A stretch of DNA of 64,000 nucleotides from Flavobacterium erciyesense (GCF_018069925.1 NZ_JAGPXB010000001.1:594423-658422), one strand, 5' to 3'; positions 9,110 to 17,542 are shown, counted from the first letter of the stretch. The notes: generated from the letters alone by a model not told the origin. Made by a program: numbers and translations.

Positions 9110-9983
9110 ACGCAATCTTGCGCTGATTGGCGCCACACTGGTATCGATTATTTATGGTGTCACTTTTACCATTGCCAAGGATGTAATGCCTGCATACATT
9201 GATGCGTATGGATTTATTTTGCTTCGGGTGGGTGGCTCTGTATTGCTTTTTTGGTTGGTTTGGTTGTTTATGCCAAAAGAAAAAATTGAAATAGGTGATT
9301 TTCCTAGAATTATAGCCGCCGCTTTTTTTGGCGTGGCCTTTAATATGCTTACTTTTTTTAAAGGATTGAGCTTGACATCGCCCATTAGTGCAGCGGTAAT
9401 TATGGTATCGACCCCAATGATTGTGTTGACACTTTCGGCCATAATTATGAAGGAGCGCATGCAAAAACGAAAAGTTTTTGGAATTGTACTCGGACTCATA
9501 GGAACAGCGTTTCTTATTCTGTATGGAAAATCTATCGGTAATGCTACCAATGCTGGATTGGGGAATTTCCTCGTTTTGGTCAATGCTATTTCTTACGGAT
9601 TTTACCTGATTGTAGTCAAGAAATTAATGGATAAGTACAATGCTTTTACTTTTGTAAAATGGATTTATTTGTTTGGCTTTTTGATGGTATTACCTTTTGG
9701 TTGGAACGAATTTCAGGCGGTTAACTGGGTAACGGTACCTGAGGCTATTGGCTGGAAAATAGGATTTGTAGTGATTTTTTCGACCTTTTTGACGTACTTG
9801 TTGAACTTACTTTCGATGAAAGAATTAAAACCAACTACGGTTGCTGTTTTTATTTATTTGCAACCCTTTTTTGCAACTGTATTCGCTATTGGATTAGGTA
9901 AAGACGAATTGAGTTTGGTCAAAATTGGGTCGGCTCTCTTAATATTTACTGGCGTTTATTTGGTGACTATGAAAAAGAATTAG
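9102..9983 (+). CDS. DMT superfamily (EamA) transporter
   Basis: A 293-residue inner-membrane protein with about ten hydrophobic helices arranged as two EamA repeats, the layout of drug/metabolite exporters. Substrate is unknown; relatives export amino acids, nucleosides or other metabolites. The second repeat starts around residue 150 (LGNFLVLVNAISYGFYLIVVK). It overlaps the ArsC-like gene by 8 bases at its start (ATG at 9102 rather than 9090), which suggests translational coupling. It is followed by a 185-base spacer made of actg-type repeats before yicC. Confidence 0.88.
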   Translation: MSKRNLALIGATLVSIIYGVTFTIAKDVMPAYIDAYGFILLRVGGSVLLFWLVWLFMPKEKIEIGDFPRIIAAAFFGVAFNMLTFFKGLSLTSPISAAVIMVSTPMIVLTLSAIIMKERMQKRKVFGIVLGLIGTAFLILYGKSIGNATNAGLGNFLVLVNAISYGFYLIVVKKLMDKYNAFTFVKWIYLFGFLMVLPFGWNEFQAVNWVTVPEAIGWKIGFVVIFSTFLTYLLNLLSMKELKPTTVAVFIYLQPFFATVFAIGLGKDELSLVKIGSALLIFTGVYLVTMKKN

Positions 9984-9987
9984 TTTA

Positions 9988-10133
9988 CAGTGGACAGTTG
10001 CAGTTGGCAGTTATGAAAAGTAGTTTACAAAAATGAGATTTGGTTACGAATTTGATTACTGAAAACTGAGACTAAAAACTGGACACTACATCCTAAAAAC
10101 TGAGACTGAGACTAAAAACGAATCACTGAACAC
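9988..10133. repeat. degenerate actgaaaactgagact repeat spacer
   Basis: The gap between the transporter and yicC contains cagtggacagttgcagttggcag followed by several variants of actgaaaactgagact and ctaaaaactgg. The same word family recurs in the spacers at 19.17-19.23 kb and 28.29-28.37 kb, where it forms hairpins. Confidence 0.7.
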
Positions 10134-10141
10134 TTTTTCCT

Positions 10142-10149
10142 TATCTTTG
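10142..10149 (+). promoter_or_regulatory. -7 promoter element before yicC
   Basis: TATCTTTG matches the Bacteroidota -7 consensus exactly, 20 bases before the yicC ATG. A clear -33 element is not visible. Confidence 0.5.
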
Positions 10150-10168
10150 CCCTCTTTTAGAAAACAAT

Positions 10169-11029
10169 ATGATACAATCAATGACCGGTTTTGGTAAAGC
10201 TACTTTGCAATTGCCAACCAAAAAAATAACAGTAGAAGTTAAATCATTAAACAGTAAAGGACTAGATCTAAATGTTCGCATGCCATCGCTTTACCGCGAA
10301 ATGGAATTGGGACTTCGAAACCAAATTGCACTGAAACTCGAGCGAGGCAAAGTTGATTTTTCTATTTTTATGGAGAGTACTGCTGAGCAAACTTCTACCA
10401 AAGTAAACGTACCTATTGTAAAAGCATACATCAGCCAGTTGCGTGAAGTATATCCACAAGCTGATGAAACCGAATTGATGAAAATGGCTGTTCGCATGCC
10501 GGATACCATGAAAATAGAACGTGAGGAAATTGATGAAAACGATTGGATTCAAATTCAAACCGTTATCGAAGAAGCGTTGCAAAACATCTTGAACTTCAGA
10601 CAAGATGAAGGCATGTCACTTGAAAAAGAATTTCAATTGCGTATTGGTAACATTCGTCAATACATGACTGAGGCACTAGCGCTTGATCCAGAGCGTGTTC
10701 AAGCCATAAAAGACCGTCTGCAAACTGCTATTGCAGAATTGAAAGTGAATGTTGATGAAAATCGATTTGAACAAGAATTGATTTATTACCTAGAGAAACT
10801 AGACATCACCGAAGAAAAAGTACGTTTGACGAATCACCTAGATTATTTCCTAGAAACCATCAACGGAACCGAAGCTAACGGTAGAAAATTAGGTTTTATC
10901 ACTCAAGAAATGGGACGTGAAATCAACACCATGGGGTCCAAATCAAATCACGCACAAATGCAAAAATTAGTCGTTCAGATGAAAGACGAATTGGAAAAAA
11001 TTAAGGAACAGGTATTGAATGTGTTATAA
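10169..11029 (+). CDS. YicC family endoribonuclease-like protein
   Basis: A 286-residue protein starting with the invariant YicC opening MIQSMTGFG and ending with the DUF1732 region (GRKLGFITQEMGREINTMGSKSNHA). Escherichia coli YicC is reported as an RNA-degrading enzyme acting on a small RNA; the acidic and histidine residues of the C-terminal domain are conserved here. The gene heads a co-directional set with gmk and nadD, a common arrangement in Bacteroidota, and has its own -7 promoter element at 10142. Length is normal for the family. Confidence 0.9.
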   Translation: MIQSMTGFGKATLQLPTKKITVEVKSLNSKGLDLNVRMPSLYREMELGLRNQIALKLERGKVDFSIFMESTAEQTSTKVNVPIVKAYISQLREVYPQADETELMKMAVRMPDTMKIEREEIDENDWIQIQTVIEEALQNILNFRQDEGMSLEKEFQLRIGNIRQYMTEALALDPERVQAIKDRLQTAIAELKVNVDENRFEQELIYYLEKLDITEEKVRLTNHLDYFLETINGTEANGRKLGFITQEMGREINTMGSKSNHAQMQKLVVQMKDELEKIKEQVLNVL

Positions 11030-11035
11030 AAGTAA

Positions 11036-11097
11036 TTAGTACTTAGTCGTTAGTCCTTTGTATTCAACAACAAAGGACTAAGGACCTAGAACTTTGG
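11036..11097. repeat. hairpin spacer of the actaagg family (yicC-gmk)
   Basis: Words such as cttagtcgttagtcc and their complement gactaaggacct fill the gap. The core stem is tagtcctttg (11051-11060) with caaaggacta (11071-11080), a 10-base loop between. It does not end in a T run, so a terminator role is doubtful. Confidence 0.7.
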
Positions 11098-11113
11098 ACT
11101 AATCATTATAAAG

Positions 11114-11686
11114 ATGAAAAAAGGAAAATTAATCGTATTCTCGGCACCGTCAGGATCAGGAAAAACTACTATAGTTAGGCATTTATTAAAGCAAGAAGAC
11201 TTGAATTTAGAGTTTTCGATATCAGCAGCTACGCGCGAGGCTCGTGGTGAAGAAGTAAGTGGCAAGGATTACTATTTTATGTCATTAAAAGATTTTAAAA
11301 CGCACATTAAAAACGAAGATTTCGTAGAATGGGAAGAAGTCTACAGAGACAATTTTTACGGAACTTTAAAAAGTGAGGTAGAGCGTATCTGGGCACTTGG
11401 TAAAAATGTAATTTTTGATATTGATGTAGCAGGCGGATTGCGCATTAAACATAAATTTCCTGAAGAAACTCTTGCTGTTTTTGTAAAACCACCAAGCGTG
11501 GATGAACTTAAAAGACGATTAAAGGAACGCAGTACCGAGAGCGATGACAAAATCAATATGCGTATCGCTAAAGCATCTGTAGAACTAGCAACTGCACCAC
11601 AATTTGATGTAATTATCAAGAACTATGATTTGCCTGTTGCACTTGAGGAAGCCTATCAATTGGTGAAGGATTTTGTAGCTGAGTAG
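11114..11686 (+). CDS. gmk: guanylate kinase
   Basis: Phosphorylates GMP to GDP with ATP, an essential step in GTP supply. The P-loop APSGSGKTT lies at residues 11-19; the GMP-binding segment contains SAATREARGEEVSGKDYYF and EWEEVYRDNFYGT, and the lid carries the RLKERSTES motif. At 190 residues it has the standard length. It sits between yicC and a four-helix-bundle gene, with nadD beyond, all on the plus strand, probably co-transcribed. Confidence 0.96.
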   Translation: MKKGKLIVFSAPSGSGKTTIVRHLLKQEDLNLEFSISAATREARGEEVSGKDYYFMSLKDFKTHIKNEDFVEWEEVYRDNFYGTLKSEVERIWALGKNVIFDIDVAGGLRIKHKFPEETLAVFVKPPSVDELKRRLKERSTESDDKINMRIAKASVELATAPQFDVIIKNYDLPVALEEAYQLVKDFVAE

Positions 11687-11691
11687 TTCTT

Positions 11692-11735
11692 AGTCCCAAG
11701 CACCTAGTCATTAGTCCTAAGTTATTAGTAATTAG
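11692..11735. repeat. left repeat arm flanking four-helix-bundle gene 1
   Basis: Words of the form cttagtcc, tagtcattagtcc, taagttattag. The 11-mer tagtcattagt (11705-11715) has its exact complement at 12187-12197 beyond the four-helix-bundle gene, and ttagtcctaagtt resembles the complement of the downstream actaagg units. Confidence 0.7.
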
Positions 11736-11786
11736 TTTTTTTGTAAATTGTAGTTCGAAAAAAAACAATTATTAGATCATTTATAT

Positions 11787-12149
11787 ATGAGTGGAGTTAA
11801 ATCATATAAAGAATTACTTATTTGGCAAAAAGGAATTAAAATTGTGGTTTTGGTTTATAAGCTTACAAAAGATTTTCCAAAAGACGAAATATACGCTCTT
11901 ACTAGCCAGTTGAAAAGAGCAAGTGTATCAGTTCCTTCAAATATTGCAGAAGGTTTTGGACGTCAAACAGACAAGTCATTCAATCATTTTTTAAATATTG
12001 CTAGAGGTTCATTAAACGAAATAGAAACCCAACTAATCATCGGTAAAGAATTAGGATTTATTACCGATGACAACTTGATTACTGAAATTATGTCTTTAAT
12101 TGAAGAAGAAAGTAAAATGATTAATGCTTTTGCAAAAAACTTAAAGTAA
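11787..12149 (+). CDS. four-helix-bundle protein, S23/IVP family (1)
   Basis: A 120-residue, all-helical protein of the family first seen encoded in 23S rRNA intervening sequences and related to the Avd accessory protein of diversity-generating retroelements. The diagnostic segment is SVPSNIAEGFGR after LTSQLKRAS, followed by FLNIARGSLNEIETQL. Relatives form pentameric helical barrels that bind nucleic acid; the function in free-standing copies is unknown. It is inserted between gmk and nadD and is bordered by inverted repeat arms of the actaagg family. No reverse transcriptase is present nearby, so a retroelement role is unlikely. Two further copies occur in the suf cluster. Confidence 0.9.
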   Translation: MSGVKSYKELLIWQKGIKIVVLVYKLTKDFPKDEIYALTSQLKRASVSVPSNIAEGFGRQTDKSFNHFLNIARGSLNEIETQLIIGKELGFITDDNLITEIMSLIEEESKMINAFAKNLK

Positions 12150-12184
12150 TTTGCACCATATAAAGACTTTACCCCCTTTTAAAA

Positions 12185-12290
12185 ACACTAATGACTATAC
12201 ACTAAGAACTAAGAACTAAGGACTAAGGACTAAGGACTAAGGACTAAGGACTAAGGACTAAGGACTAAAACATAAAACTAAGGACCAAAA
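12185..12290. repeat. right repeat arm with actaagg tandem heptamer
   Basis: Two actaaga units (from 12201), seven perfect actaagg units (12215-12263) and one actaaaa unit stand in tandem, with looser variants on either side. The run lies directly before nadD and faces the complementary words upstream of the four-helix-bundle gene. A seven-base period makes it prone to copy-number change by slippage. Confidence 0.9.
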
Positions 12291-12294
12291 AAAA

Positions 12295-12876
12295 ATGAAA
12301 ATCGGACTTTATTTCGGAACGTTTAATCCCATTCATGTTGGGCATCTTATCATTGCCAATCACATGGCAGAGCACTCTGATTTAGATCAGGTTTGGATGG
12401 TGGTTACGCCACATAATCCTTTGAAGAAAAAAAGCACACTACTTGATGATTATCACCGTTTGCAAATGGTGTTTCTAGCTACTGAGGATTTCCCGAAAAT
12501 CAAGCCATCGGATATTGAATTTAAATTACCACAACCAAATTATACGGTAAATACACTCGCTCATTTAGAAGACAAATATCCTAATCACGAATTCTCTTTA
12601 ATCATGGGAGAAGACAATTTGAAGTCCTTACACAAATGGAAAAACTACGAAGTAATCCTGGAACGTCATGACATTTATGTGTACCCACGAATCTCAACTG
12701 AAGAGGAAAACTTGGAGTTTAAAAATCACCCAAAAATTCACTTAATTGATGCGCCGGTTGTAGAGATTTCATCAACTTTCATACGTGACAATATCAAAAA
12801 AGGCAAAAACATTCAACCGCTGTTGCCTGCAAAAGTTTGGGAGTATATTGATCATAATAATTTTTATAAGAAATAA
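12295..12876 (+). CDS. nadD: nicotinate-nucleotide adenylyltransferase
   Basis: Transfers AMP from ATP to nicotinate mononucleotide in NAD synthesis. The nucleotidyltransferase signature GTFNPIHVGH is at residues 8-17 (HxGH at 14-17), and the second ATP-binding motif ISSTFIR lies near residue 158. The 193-residue length is typical. It is the last gene of the yicC-gmk-nadD set and starts right after the actaagg heptamer run, so its leader length may vary between strains. Confidence 0.95.
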   Translation: MKIGLYFGTFNPIHVGHLIIANHMAEHSDLDQVWMVVTPHNPLKKKSTLLDDYHRLQMVFLATEDFPKIKPSDIEFKLPQPNYTVNTLAHLEDKYPNHEFSLIMGEDNLKSLHKWKNYEVILERHDIYVYPRISTEEENLEFKNHPKIHLIDAPVVEISSTFIRDNIKKGKNIQPLLPAKVWEYIDHNNFYKK

Positions 12877-12878
12877 AA

Positions 12879-13772
12879 TCAAAAAACCTTTTTCAACTCT
12901 ACTTGAATATTCTCAAAAATAGTACTCAAATTATCATTTTTACCTGACAAGACATAAACAGCTGTGCTAGGCATTTGTTTACTATTCCACAACATTTGAA
13001 TTTTGTTTTCGGCTAGTAACTTTTTTGCATTAATATCCCAAACTACTCCTATTCCTGTATTTCTCGAAATGATTTCGAGCATTTCATATTCAGACGGAAT
13101 GATATAGTTAGGAACCATCGACGGCCTTTTTTTATTAAAGACATGCAACCAAAATAATTTGATATGCGGAATTTGAGCATTGTGGCTGTACCATTTTTGA
13201 TCATTCAACCAATGTTCAATGGCCGCAAAATCTTTAAGTTTTATACTTGTTTTTAATGGCGCCGCATCAATTTCTGGCGATCCTACAATAACCTGCTTGA
13301 TCTCACCTACTTTTTTCTGAATGGTATCAAAAGTGTCAAATTGTTTAGTAACGACCGCAAAATCTAGTTTTTTTTCGTTCACCAATTCAAACAACGTGTC
13401 ATTATCGTAGAAACTAAAGTCAATATACTCGAACTTTGATACCAAGGCGCTACCCAAACTAGACATTAAATGTTTCGAAATTCCTACCGAAATTAAACGA
13501 TTGGCGTTGAATGCTTTAGCTCTGAAACCATTTTCGACATTTTCCAATCGGTCTAATGCTTCAATGATTAAATTATTGAGTAACTTAGCGTATTCAGTGG
13601 CTTCTACTCCTTTTGACTTTCTAGTGAAAAGCTTGTACCCCACGTGCGCTTCGAGCATAGATATTTGCTGACTAACAGCGGGTTGACTAATAAACAACTC
13701 TTTGGCAGCAGCCGAAAAATTTCCGTTTTTATACACTGATTTAAAGGTTCGGTACCATTCTAGATTGACCAT
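12879..13772 (-). CDS. LysR family transcriptional regulator
   Basis: A 297-residue regulator with the N-terminal winged helix-turn-helix (NLEWYRTFKSVYKNGNFSAAAKELFISQPAVSQQISMLE at residues 2-40 in overlapping view; key part AAKELFISQPAVS) followed by a LysR substrate-binding domain. The start at 13772 is preferred over 13874, since the DNA-binding domain begins there and a minus-strand TATGTTTG element lies at 13792-13799. It is divergent from an exported DJ-1/PfpI-family gene with under 90 bases between the two, the standard arrangement for a LysR regulator and its target. The inducer is not known. Confidence 0.9.
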   Translation of the reverse strand: MVNLEWYRTFKSVYKNGNFSAAAKELFISQPAVSQQISMLEAHVGYKLFTRKSKGVEATEYAKLLNNLIIEALDRLENVENGFRAKAFNANRLISVGISKHLMSSLGSALVSKFEYIDFSFYDNDTLFELVNEKKLDFAVVTKQFDTFDTIQKKVGEIKQVIVGSPEIDAAPLKTSIKLKDFAAIEHWLNDQKWYSHNAQIPHIKLFWLHVFNKKRPSMVPNYIIPSEYEMLEIISRNTGIGVVWDINAKKLLAENKIQMLWNSKQMPSTAVYVLSGKNDNLSTIFENIQVELKKVF

Positions 13773-13791
13773 GATATAAATATATTTATCA

Positions 13792-13799
13792 CAAACATA
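13792..13799 (-). promoter_or_regulatory. -7 promoter element of the LysR gene
   Basis: On the minus strand TATGTTTG fits TAnnTTTG, 20 bases before the LysR start. The divergent TAAATTTG at 13834-13841 serves the opposite gene, so both promoters lie in one short region that the regulator could control. Confidence 0.5.
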
Positions 13800-13858
13800 A
13801 TTTAAATTATTTTTACTGATAACATAATCGCCGTAAATTTGTACAAAGAATTTACAAG

Positions 13859-14629
13859 ATGAAAAAGATCGCATTATTTACATTACTAGTATTAACCGTG
13901 GGTTGCTTATCAGCAACGGCACAAAAAACAAAAAAAACTAAGATGAAAAAAGTATTATTTGTTGTTACCAGTCATTCTGAACTAGGAAACACAGGAGAAA
14001 AAACAGGATTTTGGACAGAAGAATTTGCTGCTCCTTATTATGAATTACTAGACAAAGGTGTTCAAATTGATATCGCTACACCAAAAGGTGGACAACCACC
14101 AATTGACCCAAAAAGTGAAGACCCATCTGCAGCTACAGAAGACACAAAACGTTTTGATGCTGATACTGAATTGCTAACAAAACTAAAAAATACGCATAAA
14201 TTAAGCGATGTGAAAGAGTCTGATTACGATGCTGTTTTTTATCCAGGTGGCCACGGTCCTTTATGGGATTTAGCTACTGATGCTAATTCTAGCGCTTTGA
14301 TTGAGTCTTTTTACACTAATAACAAACCTGTAGCTTTTGTATGTCACTCACCAGCAGTGTTGAAAAACGTAAAAGTAAATGGAGAATTTTTAGTAAAAGG
14401 CAAAAAAGTAACTGGTTTTTCAAACACCGAAGAAGAAGCGGTTGGATTGACTAAAGTTGTTCCTTTTTTATTAGAAGATGCTTTGCAAGCCAACGGAGCT
14501 ATTTACTCTAAAGTAGCAGATTGGAATCCATACGCAGTAGAAGATGGTTTGTTAATTACAGGTCAAAATCCAGCTTCGTCTAAATTAGTTGCTGAAAAAT
14601 TATTGGCTCAATTGAATTCAAAAAAATAA
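13859..14629 (+). CDS. exported DJ-1/PfpI family protein (type 1 glutamine amidotransferase-like)
   Basis: A 256-residue protein of the DJ-1/Hsp31 type with the nucleophile cysteine C162 in FVCHSPAV, the acidic segment FYPGGHGPLWDL, and an insert typical of Hsp31-like members. Family members act as glyoxalases, chaperones or amidases; the substrate here is open. Unusually it carries an N-terminal signal peptide (about residues 1-22, ending SATAQ). A second in-frame ATG at 13943 (residue 29, MKKVLFVVTS) would yield a cytosolic form beginning exactly where most homologues begin. It is divergent from a LysR regulator and followed by an alcohol dehydrogenase. Confidence 0.87.
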   Translation: MKKIALFTLLVLTVGCLSATAQKTKKTKMKKVLFVVTSHSELGNTGEKTGFWTEEFAAPYYELLDKGVQIDIATPKGGQPPIDPKSEDPSAATEDTKRFDADTELLTKLKNTHKLSDVKESDYDAVFYPGGHGPLWDLATDANSSALIESFYTNNKPVAFVCHSPAVLKNVKVNGEFLVKGKKVTGFSNTEEEAVGLTKVVPFLLEDALQANGAIYSKVADWNPYAVEDGLLITGQNPASSKLVAEKLLAQLNSKK

Positions 14630-14635
14630 GAGAAA

Positions 14636-14712
14636 GTCGCTAAGATACTGAGAAGCTAAGTTGCTAAGGTTTAAAAACTCAGAATATCAGCATCTTAGTA
14701 ACTCTTTAAAAA
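14636..14712. repeat. imperfect hairpin spacer (gctaagatactgag family)
   Basis: Left arm ctaagatactgag (14640-14652) and right arm ctcagaatatcagcatcttag (14678-14698) pair with a few mismatches. Similar ctaag words occur singly at 36690-36722. The gap separates two co-directional genes. Confidence 0.55.
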
Positions 14713-14722
14713 TAAAAATATC

Positions 14723-15886
14723 ATGTTAAACTTCGAATTATACAATCCTACCAATTTAGTTTTTGGAAAAGGACAGATAGAAAAACTATCCACGCTAGTG
14801 CCTCAAGGAGCTAAAATTCTTTTGGCGTACGGCGGTGGAAGTATTTTCAAAAATGGTATTCACGAGCAGGTAATCAACAATCTAAAAGATTTTACAATTG
14901 TTGAATTTGGTGGAATCGAACCCAATCCGCATTTTGAAACTTTGATGAAAGCGGTTGACGTTATTAAAGAACAAAACATTGATTTCATCCTTGCCGTTGG
15001 TGGAGGTTCTGTAATTGATGGGGTAAAATTCATTTCGGCAGCCGTTCATTTTGAGGGAAATCCAATGGAAATTCTGCAAAAAAGATTGTTGATTAAGGAT
15101 TTGTCTAAAGTAGTACCTTTTGGAACAGTTCTTACTTTGCCAGCAACAGGAAGCGAGATGAACTCTGGTTCAGTAGTTACTATCCAAGCTACCCAAGAGA
15201 AATTGGCTTTTGGAGGTTCGGCATTATTCCCAAAATTTTCTATCTGTGATCCAACGGTCATTCAATCTTTGCCAAAAAGACAATTGCAAAATGGTGTCGT
15301 TGATGCTTATACTCATGTCTTGGAACAATATTTAACTTATCCGCACGAAGGTTTTTTACAAGATCGTATTGCCGAAAGTATTTTGCAAACCTTAATTCAA
15401 GTAGGTCCTGAAGTTGTAGAAAATCCATCAGATTACGCCTTGGCTTCTAACTTTATGTGGAGTTGTACCATGGCATTGAACGGTTTAATTCAAAAAGGAG
15501 TGCCATCTGATTGGGCTACGCACATGATTGGTCACGAGCTTACGGCTTTGTACGGAATTGATCATGCTAGAACGTTAGCTGTAGTTGGTCCAAATTTGTA
15601 CCGCGTCATGTTTGAAACCAAAAAAGGGAAATTAGCACAATACGGCAAACGTATTTTCAATTTAACCGGATCAGATGACGAGATTGCAAACGAAGCGATA
15701 AACAAAACAGTAGCCTTTTTTCATACAATGGGAATGGACACTAAATTGTCAGACTACACAAAAGAGTTTGACAATACAGCGAGTTTCATAGTAGACCGTT
15801 TCAAAGAAAGAGGCTGGTTAGGCTTAGGCGAAAAACAATTGGTAACACTTGAAAAAGTAAAAGCAATTGTAGAGCTGAGTTACTAA
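14723..15886 (+). CDS. iron-containing alcohol dehydrogenase (YqhD/BDH type)
   Basis: A 387-residue group III metal-dependent alcohol dehydrogenase. NAD(P)-binding glycines are in GGGSVIDGVKF (near residue 95), and the metal-binding histidines appear in GVVDAYTHVLEQY, SDWATHMIGHELTALYGIDHARTLAV. The group includes YqhD and butanol dehydrogenases, which reduce aldehydes with NADPH. Sitting behind the DJ-1/PfpI gene (a family with members active on reactive carbonyls), it may serve aldehyde removal; that link is inference. A strong terminator follows. Confidence 0.9.
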   Translation: MLNFELYNPTNLVFGKGQIEKLSTLVPQGAKILLAYGGGSIFKNGIHEQVINNLKDFTIVEFGGIEPNPHFETLMKAVDVIKEQNIDFILAVGGGSVIDGVKFISAAVHFEGNPMEILQKRLLIKDLSKVVPFGTVLTLPATGSEMNSGSVVTIQATQEKLAFGGSALFPKFSICDPTVIQSLPKRQLQNGVVDAYTHVLEQYLTYPHEGFLQDRIAESILQTLIQVGPEVVENPSDYALASNFMWSCTMALNGLIQKGVPSDWATHMIGHELTALYGIDHARTLAVVGPNLYRVMFETKKGKLAQYGKRIFNLTGSDDEIANEAINKTVAFFHTMGMDTKLSDYTKEFDNTASFIVDRFKERGWLGLGEKQLVTLEKVKAIVELSY

Positions 15887-15907
15887 AAAAACTAGTTACA
15901 AACATAA

Positions 15908-15942
15908 AAAAAGGCGTTCTCCAAATAAGGGAACGCCTTTTT
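15908..15942 (+). terminator. hairpin terminator after the alcohol dehydrogenase gene
   Basis: Perfect 12-bp stem aaaaaggcgttc with gaacgccttttt, 11-base loop, T run on the plus strand, 22 bases after the stop. Confidence 0.85.
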
Positions 15943-16176
15943 ACATTCTAAAATAACTAACTCACTCAATACATACATTTGTTAAAATACTGCTTATTAA
16001 TTAAGTACAACGAAAATTAAATAATAATATTGTACTACTATCGAAAAAAATATATTTATTTTTTATTTATTTAAGAAAAAGACCTGCAAAACCACATTTT
16101 CAAAGGAATGGTATCGTATAATTAAATTTGCTTCATTACTTCTTTTTTAAGTACTTTTGATTAAATTCAGTAAAAA

Positions 16177-17172
16177 ATGACCGAAAATAAAAAGTTTGCA
16201 GTAATTGGTGGTGGGAGTTGGGCTACAGCAATCGCAAAAATGCTTTGTGTAAATCTTGACGAAATGTCGTGGTATATGCGTAATGAAGCTGCAATTGAAC
16301 ATATTAAAAAATACAAACACAATCCTAACTATTTGAGTTCAGTTGAGTTTGACGTTAAAAAATTAAAATTAACAAGCGATATCAATAAGGCAGTGGCTTA
16401 CGCCGATTATATCATTTTTGCTATACCTTCTGCTTTTGTGGGTGCCGAATTAGAAAAACTCACTGTTTCACTTGAAAACAAAATTATATTTTCAGCCATC
16501 AAAGGAATCGTTCCTGAGACAAGTTTAATAGTTGGAGAACATTTTCATGTAAAATACGACATTCCATATTACAACATCGGCGTAATCACGGGTCCTTGTC
16601 ATGCAGAAGAAGTAGCTATGGAGCGCCTATCTTACCTAACCATTGCTTGTGGCGATCCAGACAAAGCCAAATTGGTTGCCAAAAATCTTTCAGGCAATTA
16701 CATTAAAACAAAAATTACCGATGACATTATAGGAACAGAATATGCAGCCATGTTAAAAAACATCTATGCTATTGCTGCCGGAATTGCGCATGGATTGGGT
16801 TATGGTGATAACTTTCAATCAGTTTTAATGAGTAACGGAATTCGCGAGATGAAAAAATTCATCCGAAAAGTACACCGCATGAAACGCAATATTAATGACT
16901 CTGCTTATTTAGGCGATTTGTTGGTTACTGGTTATTCTGTTTTTTCTAGAAATAGAATGTTTGGTAACATGATTGGTAAAGGTTACACCGTAAAATCAGC
17001 AATGATGGAGATGAGTATGGTTGCTGAAGGTTATTATGCTGCCAAGAGCGCCTACAAACTCAATCAAGCCTATGGTGCTAAAACACCAATAATTGATGCC
17101 GTGCACAGTATTTTGTACGAAGGGCAAGATGCTAAAGCAGTATTTAAAAAACTAACCGACAAACTCGACTAG
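16177..17172 (+). CDS. gpsA: glycerol-3-phosphate dehydrogenase [NAD(P)+]
   Basis: Reduces dihydroxyacetone phosphate to sn-glycerol 3-phosphate, the backbone of phospholipids. The 331-residue protein has the nucleotide-binding motif VIGGGSWATAIAKML near residue 8, GPCHAEEV, and the catalytic lysine in EYAAMLKNIYAIAAGIAHGLGYGDN. Length and order of motifs are normal. A TAAATTTG element lies at 16123-16130. The roughly 290-base gap before it holds the preceding terminator and otherwise only AT-rich sequence. Confidence 0.95.
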   Translation: MTENKKFAVIGGGSWATAIAKMLCVNLDEMSWYMRNEAAIEHIKKYKHNPNYLSSVEFDVKKLKLTSDINKAVAYADYIIFAIPSAFVGAELEKLTVSLENKIIFSAIKGIVPETSLIVGEHFHVKYDIPYYNIGVITGPCHAEEVAMERLSYLTIACGDPDKAKLVAKNLSGNYIKTKITDDIIGTEYAAMLKNIYAIAAGIAHGLGYGDNFQSVLMSNGIREMKKFIRKVHRMKRNINDSAYLGDLLVTGYSVFSRNRMFGNMIGKGYTVKSAMMEMSMVAEGYYAAKSAYKLNQAYGAKTPIIDAVHSILYEGQDAKAVFKKLTDKLD

Positions 17173-17206
17173 AAAATCATCAATATTCATAATTTAAAAA
17201 ACACCT

Positions 17207-17419
17207 ATGAGCGAAAGATGGAAATATCAGATTAAAATGGGTAGTATTTGGGGCTTATTTATGACGGTTTTCAATGTACTGTTTGACATAAAAGATACTC
17301 CATTAGCAGCACAAGTTGCCGCTCCTGCGTTTTATTTTAAAGCCTTGGCTTATATTTTGGTAGGCGTATTTGTTTTGGGGTATTACACCTGGAAATCCAA
17401 ACAAAAACAAAACCTATAA
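17207..17419 (+). CDS. small membrane protein of unknown function
   Basis: A 70-residue protein with two hydrophobic helices, roughly residues 12-28 (GSIWGLFMTVFNVLF) and 42-62 (FYFKALAYILVGVFVLGYY), separated by a short acidic/alanine loop, and a lysine-rich tail. I do not recognise a family. It follows gpsA by 34 bases and precedes a terminator at 17543, so it is likely the last gene of that transcript. Confidence 0.6.
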   Translation: MSERWKYQIKMGSIWGLFMTVFNVLFDIKDTPLAAQVAAPAFYFKALAYILVGVFVLGYYTWKSKQKQNL

Positions 17420-17542
17420 TTTTTGAATAAAAAAAGAAAGATGAAAATGCCAGTTTAAAGCTGGATGGATTAAGAATTAATACTTTAAATAATTAACGGC
17501 TCATTTCAGGCATTTAACAATAGTACTCAAAGAGTTTCAAAC

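Noticed and set aside
9036..9583. Minus-strand ORFs of over 140 codons opposite the ArsC-like and DMT transporter genes
   Set aside because: Both are shadows: the plus-strand frames carry clear domains, while the antisense products have composition unlike proteins of this genome.
11787..12149. Diversity-generating retroelement suggested by the Avd-like four-helix-bundle protein
   Set aside because: No reverse transcriptase, template repeat or variable repeat is found near any of the three copies.
12201..12270. Regular repeat that might suggest a CRISPR array
   Set aside because: The units are seven bases in direct tandem without spacers; there are no cas genes.
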